From positions 1 to 9,344 of the forward strand of contig CALBYC010000133.1 in assembly GCA_937890135.1 (NCBI GenBank): 9,344 bases of DNA. The letters run 5' to 3'. The notes under the pieces were generated by a model. It was given only the letters and a program-made list of their open reading frames with translations, made no database searches and was not told the DNA's origin. Position 1 is the first letter of the stretch, and each line of letters opens with the position of its first letter. The translations under genes were made by a program, and so were the position numbers. Origin of the DNA: an uncultured Parabacteroides sp. (lineage in GTDB: Bacteria; Bacteroidota; Bacteroidia; Bacteroidales; Tannerellaceae). Of this stretch, positions 1-7,733 are shown in pieces.

Positions 1-167
1 AATTTGCCGGCAGTTTCCATCGCCCGCAACAGTGTCGCTTCGGTATAAGGCTTCGGGGGCGTCGTCCAGGTCTCTTTCAGCATAGGCCGGTGAGGCCCGT
101 GTTCTCCTTTTTGGAAATCGGGGAGCACGGCTTCTTCCTCCTGCGTGCTGCTGTCCGATTCGCTATC
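1..167 (-). pseudogene. topB: Continuation of topB in the same frame after the stop codon (partial, runs off window)
   Basis: Reading on past TAA 168-170 in the same frame gives an acidic stretch (DSESDSSTQEEEAVLPDF), then KGEHGPHRP, then WTTPPKPYTEATLLRAMETA before the window edge. The PPKPYTEATLLRAM block is a conserved TopB motif found after the acidic linker in Bacteroidales enzymes. The frame is therefore unbroken apart from one codon. A single substitution (for example AAA, CAA or GAA to TAA) explains it, with no indel needed. No obvious internal start with a ribosome site precedes this segment, so independent translation is doubtful. The remaining C-terminus lies left of the window. 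Confidence 0.88.
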
Positions 168-1460
168 TTAGGGCTCGGTTGCAAAAACGGTTCTCCATCC
201 GGGCTTGAGTATCTGTTTCCCGCTGGCTTTGAAGTCTATGTCCCCTACTTTCCCGAGGACAGTAGTCGTGGATATTTCGCAATCGGGGTAAAAGGCGGCG
301 ATGAAGCGGCGTGCGACCAAATCATATACTTTCCGTTCGTTGTCTGTCAGATTGCGGGCGGGTACCCCCGTGGGGATAATCGCATGGTGGTCCGTTACCT
401 TCGTGTTGTCGAATATGCGTTTGCTTTTGGGAAGCTTTGTGCCCTTCAAAGGTGTGACCAGTTCGGCGTAGTCGGCAAGTCCGTTCAAAATGCCCGGCAC
501 CTTCGGGTAAATGTCTTCGCTTAAGAAGGTTGTATCCACGCGCGGATAGGTCGTCACTTTCTTCTCGTATAACGATTGGATAAGCTTCAGGGTATTGTCG
601 GCGGTGAAAGCAAACTTTTTGTTGCATTCCACTTGCAGGGAAGTCAAGTCGAACAGGCGGGGGGCATATTCTTTCCCTTTCTTCACCGATATGTCTGTGA
701 CTGTAAAGTCCTTCTCTTTGACTTTCTCCAAAAAGGTTTCCCCTTCCTCTTTTCTTGTGAATTTCCCTTTGGTGGCGGAGAAAGTCACATTGCGGTAAAT
801 TGTTTTTAGTTCCCAATAAGGCTCAGGCTTGAAGTGTTCTATTTCCGCTTGCCGGTTCACTATCAGCGCCAAGGTGGGGGTTTGCACCCGTCCGATGGAA
901 AGCACCTGCCTGTTTTGTCCGTATCTGAGGGTGTATAGGCGAGTCGCGTTCATGCCCAAGAGCCAATCGCCTATAGCCCTTGAAAGTCCCGCTTCATACA
1001 ATTTGTTGAATTGCGCTTGCTCTTTCAGTTGCTGGAATCCTTCGCGGATGGCCTCTTCCGTCAAGGAAGAAATCCACAAGCGGAACACGGGGCATTTGGC
1101 TCCGGCTTTCTGCATGACCCAGCGTTGTATCAATTCCCCTTCTTGACCGGCATCGCCGCAATTGATGATCATGTCTGCTTTTTGCATGAGCGACTCGATT
1201 ACCTTGAACTGTTGTTCATAGGTCGGATTGCTGATGAGTTTGATGCCGAAGCGAGGAGGAATCATGGGCAAGGAAGACAAAGCCCACCGTTTCCATTCCG
1301 GTGCATAGTCATGGGGTTCTTTCAGGGTACATAGATGCCCGAATGTCCATGTCACTTGATAGCCATTCCCTTCTATGTAACCGTTTTTCCGTTCTGTCGC
1401 GCCCAACACGTCCGCTATTTCACGGGCTACGCTTGGCTTTTCTGCAATGCATACTTTCAT
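168..1460 (-). CDS. topB: DNA topoisomerase III, N-terminal 430 residues (interrupted by in-frame stop)
   Basis: Type IA topoisomerase that passes single strands through a transient break and helps unlink replication and recombination intermediates in the cytoplasm. The start ATG at 1460 gives MKVCIAEKPSVA, the classic Toprim opening with the metal-binding glutamate E7. The second Toprim motif, DAGQEGEL, lies at residues 103-110. The topoisomerase core follows: SIGRVQTPTLALI at 188-200 and the active-site tyrosine Y305 in TTYPRVDT. A further conserved block, DHHAIIPTG, falls at about 357-365. The frame stops at TAA (168-170) after GWRTVFATEP, in a variable acidic linker. Chromosomal Bacteroides TopB is usually well over 600 residues, so this is a truncated reading. 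All catalytic residues are encoded before the stop, but the C-terminal part that closes the core and binds DNA would be missing. The function call is very secure; whether the gene is active is not. Confidence 0.93.
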   Translation of the reverse strand: MKVCIAEKPSVAREIADVLGATERKNGYIEGNGYQVTWTFGHLCTLKEPHDYAPEWKRWALSSLPMIPPRFGIKLISNPTYEQQFKVIESLMQKADMIINCGDAGQEGELIQRWVMQKAGAKCPVFRLWISSLTEEAIREGFQQLKEQAQFNKLYEAGLSRAIGDWLLGMNATRLYTLRYGQNRQVLSIGRVQTPTLALIVNRQAEIEHFKPEPYWELKTIYRNVTFSATKGKFTRKEEGETFLEKVKEKDFTVTDISVKKGKEYAPRLFDLTSLQVECNKKFAFTADNTLKLIQSLYEKKVTTYPRVDTTFLSEDIYPKVPGILNGLADYAELVTPLKGTKLPKSKRIFDNTKVTDHHAIIPTGVPARNLTDNERKVYDLVARRFIAAFYPDCEISTTTVLGKVGDIDFKASGKQILKPGWRTVFATEP

Positions 1461-1485
1461 CTTCGTCCTTTCCTCTAATGGAAAG

Positions 1486-1517
1486 CAAAGGTAATGATTC
1501 TTGCTTATTTGTGCAAA
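1486..1517 (-). promoter_or_regulatory. Bacteroides-type promoter for topB
   Basis: On the minus strand a -33 element TTTG (1517-1514) is followed, after exactly 20 nt, by TACCTTTG (1493-1486). This matches the Bacteroides sigma-ABfr consensus TTTG-N19-21-TAnnTTTG. Transcription would start near 1479-1480, leaving a leader of about 20 nt before the topB ATG at 1460. Box sequences and spacing are read directly; promoter activity is inferred. Confidence 0.75.
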
Positions 1518-1525
1518 AAACCATT

Positions 1526-1562
1526 TTTGCGGGGGGATGTTTGGGAAAAGGATGTATCTTTG
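1526..1562 (+). promoter_or_regulatory. Possible promoter for the nuclease-helicase gene
   Basis: TATCTTTG at 1555-1562 is a full match to the Bacteroides -7 box TAnnTTTG and sits 34 nt before the ATG at 1597. The upstream element is poor. TTTG at 1526-1529 is 25 nt away, longer than the usual 19-21, and TTTG at 1540-1543 is too close at 11 nt. The -7 box is credible, the -33 box weak. Its core is about 40 nt from the divergent topB promoter, so the two could influence each other. Confidence 0.5.
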
Positions 1563-1596
1563 TCAAATGGCAATAAACAATGGTTGATAATGATGG

Positions 1597-4500
1597 ATGG
1601 ACACTCAGACGAATAATAATTCAGCTCATTTCTGTTTCCAAGATATTTTTACGCTGGCGGAAGGGGAAATGCCAATAAAGGAACGATATGTCGAGCTGTA
1701 CCGGATCTTTAACGAGGCGGTAAAGGAGCAGACACGCCTTAGCCCGTTGGATTTTTCCGGTCCTTTTGCCCGTATGGATTATTTGTGCAAGCAAGCCGGA
1801 TATGCCGAGGGCGATTATAGGCGGATTAATGCGTTTCGGGCCCGTTGCCGGAATGCTTATGAACGGTCCGATGCTGAATTGCAATCTTCTTGGCAGGACG
1901 ATTTGAAAGCATTGTCCTTGTTTATAAGTGCGATATACCAGTCTCCCGTGCCGGAAAATCTGTCTTCCGTCTTATTGCCCGTCTACACTTCTTCCTGCAA
2001 AGAGTCCCCGTTGGCCGCTGATTATGTGCGTATAGTGGTGGATAGCTGGGATGATAGATTTATCTACGGGAAGGTTTCGGATGAATCTTCGGAGTTCGTG
2101 CGAGTCGCATACGCCTGTCAAAACTACTTCGGCGATTGGCGTTACATAGGGAATTTGTTGACGGATCATACACAGTTGAACTTGATTCGTCCCCGGCTTA
2201 AGGAAGGCGTTTATTATGCGGAATTGATCATTTGGGAACCCGATTACCTTTTGGACATATCGGCGGTTGCGGCTTGTTTCGAGTATTACGGGGCAACTTC
2301 TTTGAATTATTTGGTAAACAAGATAAAACCTTCCGCCAACAGCCAGGCTATCCTTTTGGGTAACTTTGCCGGACAATTGCTGGATGAAGTCATATACCAT
2401 GGCAAGAACCAGATTCCTTACAGGGAGAGCGTGCAACGTTTCTTCCGGAACAATGCTTTGAATTTGGCAGTCTGTCCCGATATGCAACCGACGTTCCACG
2501 AACAAGCCAAGAAGCAAAAGAGCAACCTGGAAAGGATAATCCATGACCAGTTCCCGAAAGTTTGTTATTTAGATATGGACAAAATCGTCTTGGAACCATC
2601 TTTCCTTTCTGAAATGTTAGGCTTGCAAGGACGTATGGACTTATTGCAGGAAGATTTGCGGGTGCTGATGGAGCAAAAGTCGGGCAAACGAGAATATCTG
2701 ACCAATAAGCATGTCGAGAAACATTATGTGCAAATGCTACTTTATCTGGCTTTGATACATTATAACTATCATCGCCGCAACGAGGAAGTTTCCTGTTTCT
2801 TGTTGTATTCCAAATATGCGGATGGACTGATGAAAGAAGGGCCAGCCCCGGAACTGCTTTTCCGGGCCATCCGGCTGAGGAACGAGATTGTGGCGGATGA
2901 GTTTAGGTATGGCGAGGGCGATGCTGGCAGACGTTTGGCTGAACTGACTCCATCTGCATTGAACGTGAATCAGGCAGGAGGTACGTTGTGGGATAAATTC
3001 ACCGCTCCGGAATTGGCCCGCTTGCTACATCGGGTGCATGTGGCTTCTCCTTTGGAAAGAGCTTATTTCGATCGTTTTTTTACTTTTTTGGAGAAGGAGC
3101 AGTTACTGGCTAAATTAGGAAATGCAGCCAAGGAGGGAAGTGGTTTCTCTTCCGTTTGGAACACGACATTGGATGAGAAGAAGCAAACAGGGGACATTTA
3201 TGAACGGTTGGCCATATTGGACATGGACGGTGAGGAGGATGGGAACGCTGGCGTTTCGCAGATACGATTAGGAGTCCCTCCGTCATCGGCTGATTTCCAG
3301 CCCAATTTTAGAGTGGGAGATATTGCTTTGTTGTATGCCTATCCGGCAGGGCGGGAGCCGGATGCCCGGAAGACCATGGTTTTCCGTTGTAACATTATAG
3401 CCATATTCCCGGAACAAATCACGGTGAAGCTGCGTGCCCCGCAAAAGAACCGTTCGTTGTTTGAAAAGCCCGAGGCATACTTCTGGGCGATTGAACATGA
3501 TTTCGTGGAATCTTCGTTTAGTTTTCTCTATCGGGCATTGTATGCCTTCCTTTCGGCTACTCCTGAACGGAAAAAACTCCTCTTGAACCAACGTGAACCC
3601 GAAGTGGACTCGGATGTGGAATTGATAGGGGATTATGATGGTCCGGACAAGGTTGGAGGATTCAACGAGCTGGTATTGAAAGCAAAGCAAGCAAAAGATT
3701 ATTTCTTGTTAGTGGGACCTCCGGGAACGGGAAAGACTTCATTTGGTTTGGTCAACATATTAAAAGAGGCATTATTGGAGCCGAATGCTTCGGTATTGTT
3801 GGTTTCATATACAAACAGGGCAGTCGATGAGATATGTGGCAAACTGCTGAAACATCATATTGATTTCGTTCGAGTAGGGAGTTCTGTTTCATGTGACGAA
3901 GCGTTCAGGCCCTACTTGTTAGGTCAAAAAGCGGGCAATTGCAATCAGGTGGGTGAAGTCCGCCGGTTGATAGCCGAAACCCGTGTTTTCGTGGGAACGA
4001 CAACGGCCTTGAGCTCGAATGTGGCCATTTTCCGTTTGAAGCAGTTTTCATTGGCGATAGTGGATGAGGCGTCGCAAATTCTGGAACCTCATTTGCTGGC
4101 ACTTTTGTCTGCCAAGCATGATGCCGAGGACGCAATCCGGAAGTTTGTGTTCATAGGTGACCACAAGCAGCTTCCTGCCGTGGTTATGCAGAATGAAGAA
4201 GAGTCGAAAGTCGAGGATTCCCGGTTGAATGCCATCGGATTGTCAAATTGCAGGTGTTCCCTGTTTGAACGGCTTCTTTCTTTGCATGGCAATAATCCCC
4301 GGTTGGTCTATTGCATGGAGCGTCAAGGGCGCATGCATCCCGAAGTGGCTTCTTTCCCTAACAAGGCTTTTTATCAGGAACGTTTGCGGCCGGTGCCGCT
4401 TGCCCACCAGCAACAGGATTTGAGCTATTCTTCCGAATTGGCCAATCCTTTGGAGAAGTGGATATCGTCTCACAGACTGTTATATTGGAATTCCCCATTG

Positions 4501-5004
4501 CCATCCGATTCGCATTCTCTGAAAACGAATTTGCCCGAAGCACGAATCATCGCATTGTCTGTATATTCGATATGGAATCTTTACCGGAAAAGTGGCAAGA
4601 GGTTTGATTCGGCAGAAAGCGTAGGCATCATTGTTCCTTACCGGAACCAGATAGCGATGATACGGAAAGAAATCGCATCGTATGGGGTGGACGAACTGCT
4701 GGACATTACGGTCGATACGGTGGAACGTTATCAGGGAAGCGAGCGGGACGTGATGATTTACGGATTTACGGTGCAGCGTCACAACCAATTGTCCTTTTTG
4801 ACGGAAAATGTATTTGAAGAGGAGGGCTGCTTGATTGACCGTAAGCTGAACGTGGCTTTAACCCGGGCAAGGGAACAGATGATATTGGTGGGTAACGAGA
4901 GGCTGTTGTCTCAGAACTCCACTTTCCGTAAGTTGATAGAACATATTCGCTTGAATGGAGGATATAGCGACAGATCCATAGAAGAATTTTCAAACCTTTA
5001 TTAG
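1597..5004 (+). CDS. Dna2-like fusion of PD-(D/E)XK nuclease and superfamily 1 helicase
   Basis: Predicted cytoplasmic nuclease-helicase of 1135 residues for DNA repair or end processing. A less characterised N-terminus (1-300) contains WEPDYLLDISAVAACFE and ILLGNFAGQLLDE, blocks I associate with Dna2-like bacterial proteins. A RecB/Cas4-type nuclease follows: GRMD (D347), EQK (E359, K361) and QMLLY (Q379, Y383), i.e. the D / ExK / QxxxY signature. Residues 565-630 look like the beta-barrel inserted in Upf1/Dna2 helicases. Helicase motifs are complete: Walker A GPPGTGKT 707-714, SYTNRAVDE 737-745, DEASQ 823-827, GDHKQLP 854-860, RQGRMHPE 909-916, VDTVERYQGSERD 1039-1051, and RKLNVALTRAR 1082-1092. 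The ATG at 1597 is chosen because ATG 1593 stops after seven codons. The frame is intact. The helicase call is near certain and the nuclease call strong; the true substrate is unknown. Confidence 0.93.
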   Translation: MDTQTNNNSAHFCFQDIFTLAEGEMPIKERYVELYRIFNEAVKEQTRLSPLDFSGPFARMDYLCKQAGYAEGDYRRINAFRARCRNAYERSDAELQSSWQDDLKALSLFISAIYQSPVPENLSSVLLPVYTSSCKESPLAADYVRIVVDSWDDRFIYGKVSDESSEFVRVAYACQNYFGDWRYIGNLLTDHTQLNLIRPRLKEGVYYAELIIWEPDYLLDISAVAACFEYYGATSLNYLVNKIKPSANSQAILLGNFAGQLLDEVIYHGKNQIPYRESVQRFFRNNALNLAVCPDMQPTFHEQAKKQKSNLERIIHDQFPKVCYLDMDKIVLEPSFLSEMLGLQGRMDLLQEDLRVLMEQKSGKREYLTNKHVEKHYVQMLLYLALIHYNYHRRNEEVSCFLLYSKYADGLMKEGPAPELLFRAIRLRNEIVADEFRYGEGDAGRRLAELTPSALNVNQAGGTLWDKFTAPELARLLHRVHVASPLERAYFDRFFTFLEKEQLLAKLGNAAKEGSGFSSVWNTTLDEKKQTGDIYERLAILDMDGEEDGNAGVSQIRLGVPPSSADFQPNFRVGDIALLYAYPAGREPDARKTMVFRCNIIAIFPEQITVKLRAPQKNRSLFEKPEAYFWAIEHDFVESSFSFLYRALYAFLSATPERKKLLLNQREPEVDSDVELIGDYDGPDKVGGFNELVLKAKQAKDYFLLVGPPGTGKTSFGLVNILKEALLEPNASVLLVSYTNRAVDEICGKLLKHHIDFVRVGSSVSCDEAFRPYLLGQKAGNCNQVGEVRRLIAETRVFVGTTTALSSNVAIFRLKQFSLAIVDEASQILEPHLLALLSAKHDAEDAIRKFVFIGDHKQLPAVVMQNEEESKVEDSRLNAIGLSNCRCSLFERLLSLHGNNPRLVYCMERQGRMHPEVASFPNKAFYQERLRPVPLAHQQQDLSYSSELANPLEKWISSHRLLYWNSPLPSDSHSLKTNLPEARIIALSVYSIWNLYRKSGKRFDSAESVGIIVPYRNQIAMIRKEIASYGVDELLDITVDTVERYQGSERDVMIYGFTVQRHNQLSFLTENVFEEEGCLIDRKLNVALTRAREQMILVGNERLLSQNSTFRKLIEHIRLNGGYSDRSIEEFSNLY

Positions 5005-5019
5005 AAAATTATATATATC

Positions 5020-7007
5020 ATGAGAAAAATTACTTGCACGTTATTGTTGTTGATGGGTGGGATAGCCGCTTTAGCCAATGTCCATCCCATCAAATCCCCG
5101 GATGGGAAGCTTTGTGTTAATGTCGAAGAGGAAAATGGCATGCTGACGTATTCTATCGAATACGAAGGAAAAAAAATGATGCTACCTTCTTTGTTGGGCT
5201 TGAAGAGTGATATCGGGGATTACACCTGTGGCTTGAAAGTGACGGATGTCCGTAAGCGCAAGGTCGCATATTCCTATTCGATGGCCGGGACAAAGGCTTC
5301 TTCCAGAAATTATGAGGCTAATGCCGTTGATTTTGTCGTATCTTCTTCGGGCGCAGAACGTCTTATGACGCTGGAGTTTCAGGTGAGCAATAATGACATT
5401 GCCTACCGTTATCATCTGGAAGGTGCAAAGACGAACGACCAGGATGAACCTCGTCGCACGACAATCTTGGCAGAGGTAAGCGGCTTTAAATTCCCGGAAA
5501 ACACGACGACGTTTATGTGTCCGCAAATCGATGGTGACCACAAAGGGTGGATGAGCACCAAGCCCAGTTATGAGGAAGAGTATAAGGCGGATGCTCCTAT
5601 GGCGGAGAAATCTAAATATGGCAAAGGCTACACTTTCCCTTGCCTGTTTCATATAGGGGATGACGGCTGGGTGCTGGTCAGTGAAACCGGGGTGGGTAGC
5701 AACTATTGTGGCGGCCACTTGAGCGATTATGAAGAGGATACCGGCTATACGCTTGCCTATCCGGATGTGACCGAACAGCATGGCTTGGGATCTTCCACGC
5801 CTGCCATAAGCCTTCCCGGTGCGACACCTTGGCGTACGATCACGGTGGGAAGTTCGTTGAAGCCGATAGTGGAAACGACAATCCCTTACGATGTGGTGGA
5901 TGAGATGTTCCAACCTCGGGAGGCCTATAAGCCGGGGCGTTATACGTGGAGCTGGCTTATTTGGCAAGATAATTCCATCAATTACGAAGACCAAAAGGAA
6001 TTTGTGGATGTTGCGGCTGCGATGGGTTTTGAGTATTGTTTGGTGGATAACTGGTGGGATGCACGCATAGGCAGGGACAAGATAGAAGAGCTAAGCCGCT
6101 ATGCTCAGTCCAAAGGTGTCAGCCTGATGCTTTGGTACAATAGCAATGGAAACGTGAACGATGCCCCGCAGACCCCGCGTAATTGCATGAATACCTCCGT
6201 TGTGCGTGAAAGGAGATGGCATGGCTGGAAAAAATCGGAGTGAAAGGAATAAAAGTGGATTTTTTCGGAGGGGATAAGCAGCAGACCATGCAGCTATATG
6301 AAGATATACTCAGTGATGCGAACCGCCATGGTTTGCAAGTAGTGTTCCATGGCTGCACGTTGCCTCGCGGATGGGAGAAAATGTATCCGAACTTTGTGGC
6401 TTCCGAAGCCGTGCTTGCTTCGGAGAATACATATTTCAATGAGCATCATGCCAAGCAAGAAGGCTTCGAGCTGACCATGCATCCTTTTTGCCGCAATGCC
6501 GTGGCAAGCATGGACTGGGGCGGGAGCATCATGAACCGTTTCTTGAGCAAGGACAACAAGAGCCGCCATAAGCGTTATACGAGTGATACGTTCGAAATGG
6601 CAGCGGCAATTATGAACCAGACTCCCATACAGTGCATCTGCATGCAAAAGAGCAATCTGGATGAGCTGAAATCATTTGAATTGGACTTCCTGAAGGCTGT
6701 GCCGACGACTTGGGATGAGACTCGTTTCATTGAAGGATACCCTACAAAGCTGGCTATCCTTGCCCGCCGGCATAAAGACAAATGGTATGTGGTTGGGCTT
6801 AATGGGGAAAGCAAAGTTAAAACATTAACGATAAGTTTGCCTATGTTTGCAGGAAAAGAAATTACTTATTATACCGATGTGGCTCCTGAAAAGGGTAGTC
6901 TTGCTCCGCTCGAACCAACCAAGAGGATGATAAAAGTTGACAAAGACGGGAAAGCGGAAGTCTCTTTGCAAGCGCTGGGAGGAATAATAATTACGGATGC
7001 CATGTAG
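5020..7007 (+). pseudogene. Secreted GH97 glycoside hydrolase (alpha-galactosidase-like subgroup), split by a -1 frameshift
   Basis: GH97 enzymes of Bacteroidales hydrolyse alpha-glucosides or alpha-galactosides in the periplasm. The first frame (5020-6243) has a Sec signal peptide ending ALA|N at 19/20, an N-terminal beta-sandwich domain to about 270, and the start of the (beta/alpha)8 barrel (YTWSWLIWQDNSINYEDQ, then LVDNWWD). The second frame (open from ATG 6216 to 7007) carries the rest of the barrel, including GIKVDFFGGDKQ, HGCTLPRGWE and VASEAVLASEN, plus the C-terminal beta domain. Restoring one G at 6212-6213 joins them as RERE-MAWLEK and gives about 663 residues, normal for the family. 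In joined numbering the Asp of KVDF is 414 and the Glu of LASEN is 469, close to D415 and E470 that I recall as nucleophile and acid/base of the retaining enzyme BT1871. As read, neither half contains the whole catalytic domain. The gene begins 15 nt after the helicase stop, so it may share its transcript. Confidence 0.9.
6211..6216 (+). other. Frameshift site in the GH97 gene
   Basis: The upstream frame reads GAA AGG AGA TGG and soon stops at 6241-6243. The downstream frame reads GAG ATG GCA TGG from 6213. Adding one G to the GG at 6212-6213 makes AAAGGGAG and restores an uninterrupted GH97 sequence. A ribosomal -1 slip on AGG would give the same protein, but I see no strong slippery heptamer, and this is not expected in a secreted glycosidase. 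Confidence 0.85.
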
Positions 7008-7028
7008 CATCTGCCGGAAGAAATGAAT

Positions 7029-7062
7029 AGGCCGGGCATATTCCACATGCGCCCGGCCTTTT
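7029..7062 (+). terminator. Intrinsic terminator after the GH97 gene
   Basis: AGGCCGGGC (7029-7037) pairs perfectly with GCCCGGCCT (7051-7059), giving a 9-bp, very GC-rich stem with a 13-nt loop. The right arm runs into TTTT (7059-7062). It begins 21 nt past the GH97 stop and lies between convergent genes. On the minus strand the same stem is followed by TATTCATTTC, a poorer T tract, so it could only partly serve sod. Confidence 0.85.
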
Positions 7063-7098
7063 CCCAAAAATGATAAGTTCTGATTCTTGGGATGATTG

Positions 7099-7638
7099 CT
7101 ATCCGTCGAACCGGTTGCCTATGACTTCCCAATCGATGATATTCCATAATCCCTTTAAATGCTCTGCCCTGCGGTTTTGATAATCGATGTAATAAGCATG
7201 CTCCCAAACATCGAAGCAAAGCAGAGGGGTCAATGCTTCTTTTACCGGATTGCCAGCATTGGCATATGTCCTGATCGCCAATTCCCCGGACGGGTCTTTC
7301 GTCAGCCAGACCCATCCTGAGCCGAACAGGGCAGTCCCCGCTTTGACGAATTCCTCTTTAAAGTTTTCGAACGAACCCCATGCTTTTTCAATGGCAAGAG
7401 CCAGGCTCCCGTCAGGCATGCCTTTGGAATGCGGCGTGAACTGCAGGAAATAAAGGTTATGGTTCAGTACTTGTCCTGCGTTGTTGAACAGTGCCCCGTC
7501 TGAATCCGCAACCAGATGTTTTAATGACATTTTTTCCATCGGAGTCCCAGCGACCAGCCGGTTTAGGTTATCGACATACGTTTGCAGGTGTTTGCCGTGG
7601 TGGAAACCGATGGTTGTCTTGCTGATGGCCGGTTCCAA
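7099..7638 (-). CDS. sodB: Iron/manganese superoxide dismutase (start uncertain)
   Basis: Converts superoxide to oxygen and hydrogen peroxide in the cytoplasm, protecting an anaerobe during oxygen exposure. Counted from TTG 7638, the metal ligands are all visible: H13 in FHHGKHLQTY, H60 in NNAGQVLNHNLYF, and D143 and H147 in DVWEHAYYIDY. The glutamine in AGQVLNH is the position used by iron-type enzymes; related Porphyromonas and Bacteroides SODs are cambialistic, so metal use cannot be settled here. The C-terminus (YQNRRAEHLKGLWNIIDWEVI) is typical. TTG 7638 is the only conventional start codon in this frame, but it is almost certainly not the native one: the frame continues upstream with IKLPYEADA, the normal N-terminus of the family. 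The family call is certain; the 5' end is not. It lies downstream of and co-directional with the YihY-family gene. Confidence 0.93.
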   Translation of the reverse strand: MEPAISKTTIGFHHGKHLQTYVDNLNRLVAGTPMEKMSLKHLVADSDGALFNNAGQVLNHNLYFLQFTPHSKGMPDGSLALAIEKAWGSFENFKEEFVKAGTALFGSGWVWLTKDPSGELAIRTYANAGNPVKEALTPLLCFDVWEHAYYIDYQNRRAEHLKGLWNIIDWEVIGNRFDG

Positions 7639-7733
7639 AGCATCCGCTTCGTAAGGCAGTTTGATGAGATGAAAACGATTCCCATCGGAAGCCGTTGATT
7701 CATTCGTGCCGTTTGTGATTGTAGTTACCCCAT
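7639..7733 (-). other. Displaced sod N-terminal codons and frame-mismatched start region
   Basis: In the sod frame, 7677-7639 encodes RFHLIKLPYEADA, which aligns with the family start (Porphyromonas type MTHELISLPYAVDA, from memory). The frame stays open up to a TAA at 7791-7789 but contains no ATG or GTG. Nearby ATGs at 7733, 7703 and 7685 are all in the neighbouring frame. One extra base would repair this: added in GGGAA around 7678-7682 it links ATG 7685 (MGNRFHLIKLPY), or added in the GGGG after ATG 7733 it links that ATG. As read, the ATG at 7733 makes only ATG GGG TAA. It is preceded at an ideal 7 nt by AAGGAGG (7747-7741), an unusually strong Shine-Dalgarno for this phylum. Confidence 0.75.

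Noticed and set aside
90..1576. Several plus-strand open frames opposite topB
   Set aside because: They are antisense to a well-recognised coding region and have no family resemblance.
1597..5004. Anti-phage defence helicase or part of a defence island
   Set aside because: The architecture is shared with some defence proteins, but the neighbours (topB, GH97, sod, YihY) are housekeeping or metabolic and there are no mobile-element marks nearby.
6205..6243. Programmed -1 ribosomal frameshifting in the GH97 gene
   Set aside because: The AAAGGAG context could permit slippage, but there is no clear slippery heptamer or downstream structure, and secreted glycosidases are not known to use it. A missing G is simpler.
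6216..7007. Separate gene starting at ATG 6216
   Set aside because: The translated segment begins in the middle of the GH97 barrel with no signal peptide or N-terminal domain, and adding one base joins it to the upstream frame.
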